A stretch of 30,528 bases of DNA from a virus. The stretch is taken from positions 1 through 30,528 of the IMG/VR virus record IMGVR_UViG_3300021378_000103; one strand, written 5' to 3'. Every line of letters starts with the position of its first letter. Within the stretch, counting starts at the first letter, position 1. Made by a program: the position numbers and the translations under genes. Below are positions 29,887 through 30,528 of the stretch, piece after piece. The notes beneath the pieces were generated by a model. The model was not told the DNA's origin. It was given only the letters and a program-made list of their open reading frames with translations, and ran no database searches.

Positions 29887-30528
29887 GTGACTAGCAACGC
29901 GCCGAGGGGGATCGACCTCGAGACAATGATTGCCGCCTGGAAAAGAAACGGCGGTATTTATGGTGCAACCGCAAGGGATCTGGATTGCGACCGGAAAAAC
30001 GTAGCGCGGCGCATTCGCAAGGCATTCCTTGCCGGTGACGAACGGGTCGATCCCGAATTGTTCTTTCAAGACAAGGTGTCAGTCAACCGCACGGTCTTGG
30101 ACATCATCAAGGCCAAGGAAGAACTAGGAACGCGCAACGACCGCAAGATCGAAAAGGGAAGCTGGCGCAAAGCGTCACTGATTACCCATGCTGGCACCGG
30201 TCCGATCATCCTGGGGATTTTCGGAGATCCGCACTTGGACAACAGCGGCACAGATTTGGAAATGTTCGAGCGCGAACTATCGCGGCGCAATCCCAAAGAG
30301 GGTGTGTTCACTTGTTGCGGCGGTGATTTCTTTGACAACTGGCCACGGTCGATGGGGCATCTGTTTGCCGAAAGCGGCGATCCAACACCGGCCTGGATCT
30401 TGTTTGAATACTATATGGAAAACTGGCCATTCCTGTTCAGCGTGTCCGGCAACCATGACCAATTCGTTTCAGGCACGGCGAACTTCCTCGACGAATTTAT
30501 GCGGGGCAAGGGTTCGCTTTTGCGGCGG
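29887..30528 (+). CDS. Metallophosphoesterase with N-terminal HTH-like segment (partial)
   Basis: The frame is open from GTG 29887 to the window end, 214 codons, so the 3' part is missing. Residues about 12-48 (TMIAAWKRNGGIYGATARDL, DCDRKNVARRIRKAF) look like a helix-turn-helix. From about residue 105 the calcineurin-like metallophosphoesterase motifs appear in order: GDPHLD (D114, H116), GGDFFDN (D147, D150) and GNHD (N189, H190, D191). These bind two metal ions and hydrolyse phosphodiesters or phosphomonoesters. Phage members may act on nucleic acid ends or nucleotides. The fusion suggests DNA-directed action. GTG is the best-placed start after the preceding stop; ATG 29926 is the alternative. 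Confidence 0.88.
   Translation, partial: MTSNAPRGIDLETMIAAWKRNGGIYGATARDLDCDRKNVARRIRKAFLAGDERVDPELFFQDKVSVNRTVLDIIKAKEELGTRNDRKIEKGSWRKASLITHAGTGPIILGIFGDPHLDNSGTDLEMFERELSRRNPKEGVFTCCGGDFFDNWPRSMGHLFAESGDPTPAWILFEYYMENWPFLFSVSGNHDQFVSGTANFLDEFMRGKGSLLRR

Overview
The window is a compact, GC-rich bacteriophage genome segment. No bacterial housekeeping genes, tRNA, rRNA, CRISPR array or insertion sequence were seen. The host is most likely an alphaproteobacterium of the Rhodobacteraceae (Roseobacter type). This rests on the base composition, on a gene resembling the Rhodobacter gene-transfer-agent head-spike base family, and on recalled likeness of several small genes to rhodobacterial phages. 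The virion genes indicate a short-tailed (podovirus-like) phage: P22/SU10-type portal, SU10-type capsid protein, adaptor, nozzle-like protein, and a set of probable ejection proteins including a virion lysozyme. A repressor/Cro-like pair suggests a temperate lifestyle or descent from one, but no integrase is visible.

Layout. (1) Positions 1-863: control region, with a reverse-strand repressor-like gene and a divergent Cro-like gene separated by 87 bases that hold two perfect palindromes and two mirror-image promoters. (2) 864-5885: replication and recombination. It contains a leader with competing hairpins, RusA resolvase, a small protein, a single-stranded-DNA-binding protein, a fused primase-helicase, a dense GGACC/GGTCC repeat array that looks like a replication origin, and three small proteins. 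One of these ends in an SSB-like tip. (3) 5920-6592: a NusG-family antiterminator followed by a promoter and a structured leader. (4) 6593-24378: packaging and virion genes in the order terminase, adaptor, tail, ejection proteins, portal, scaffold, capsid, head accessory protein. Two small reverse-strand genes are embedded here. (5) 24106-28724: tail fibre, membrane proteins that may serve lysis, and a spike module resembling the gene-transfer-agent head spike. (6) 28721-30528: small accessory proteins and a metallophosphoesterase with an N-terminal DNA-binding-like segment, cut by the window end.

How it works together (inference). The switch genes decide early expression. The primase-helicase, SSB and repeat array would support replication. 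The NusG paralogue is placed to let polymerase read through the long late operon starting near 6483. Strong GC hairpins after the capsid gene and after the next gene would grade expression of head proteins against downstream fibre genes. Most genes overlap by 1-20 bases (ATGA, TAATG, TTGA junctions), so translational coupling is probably widespread.
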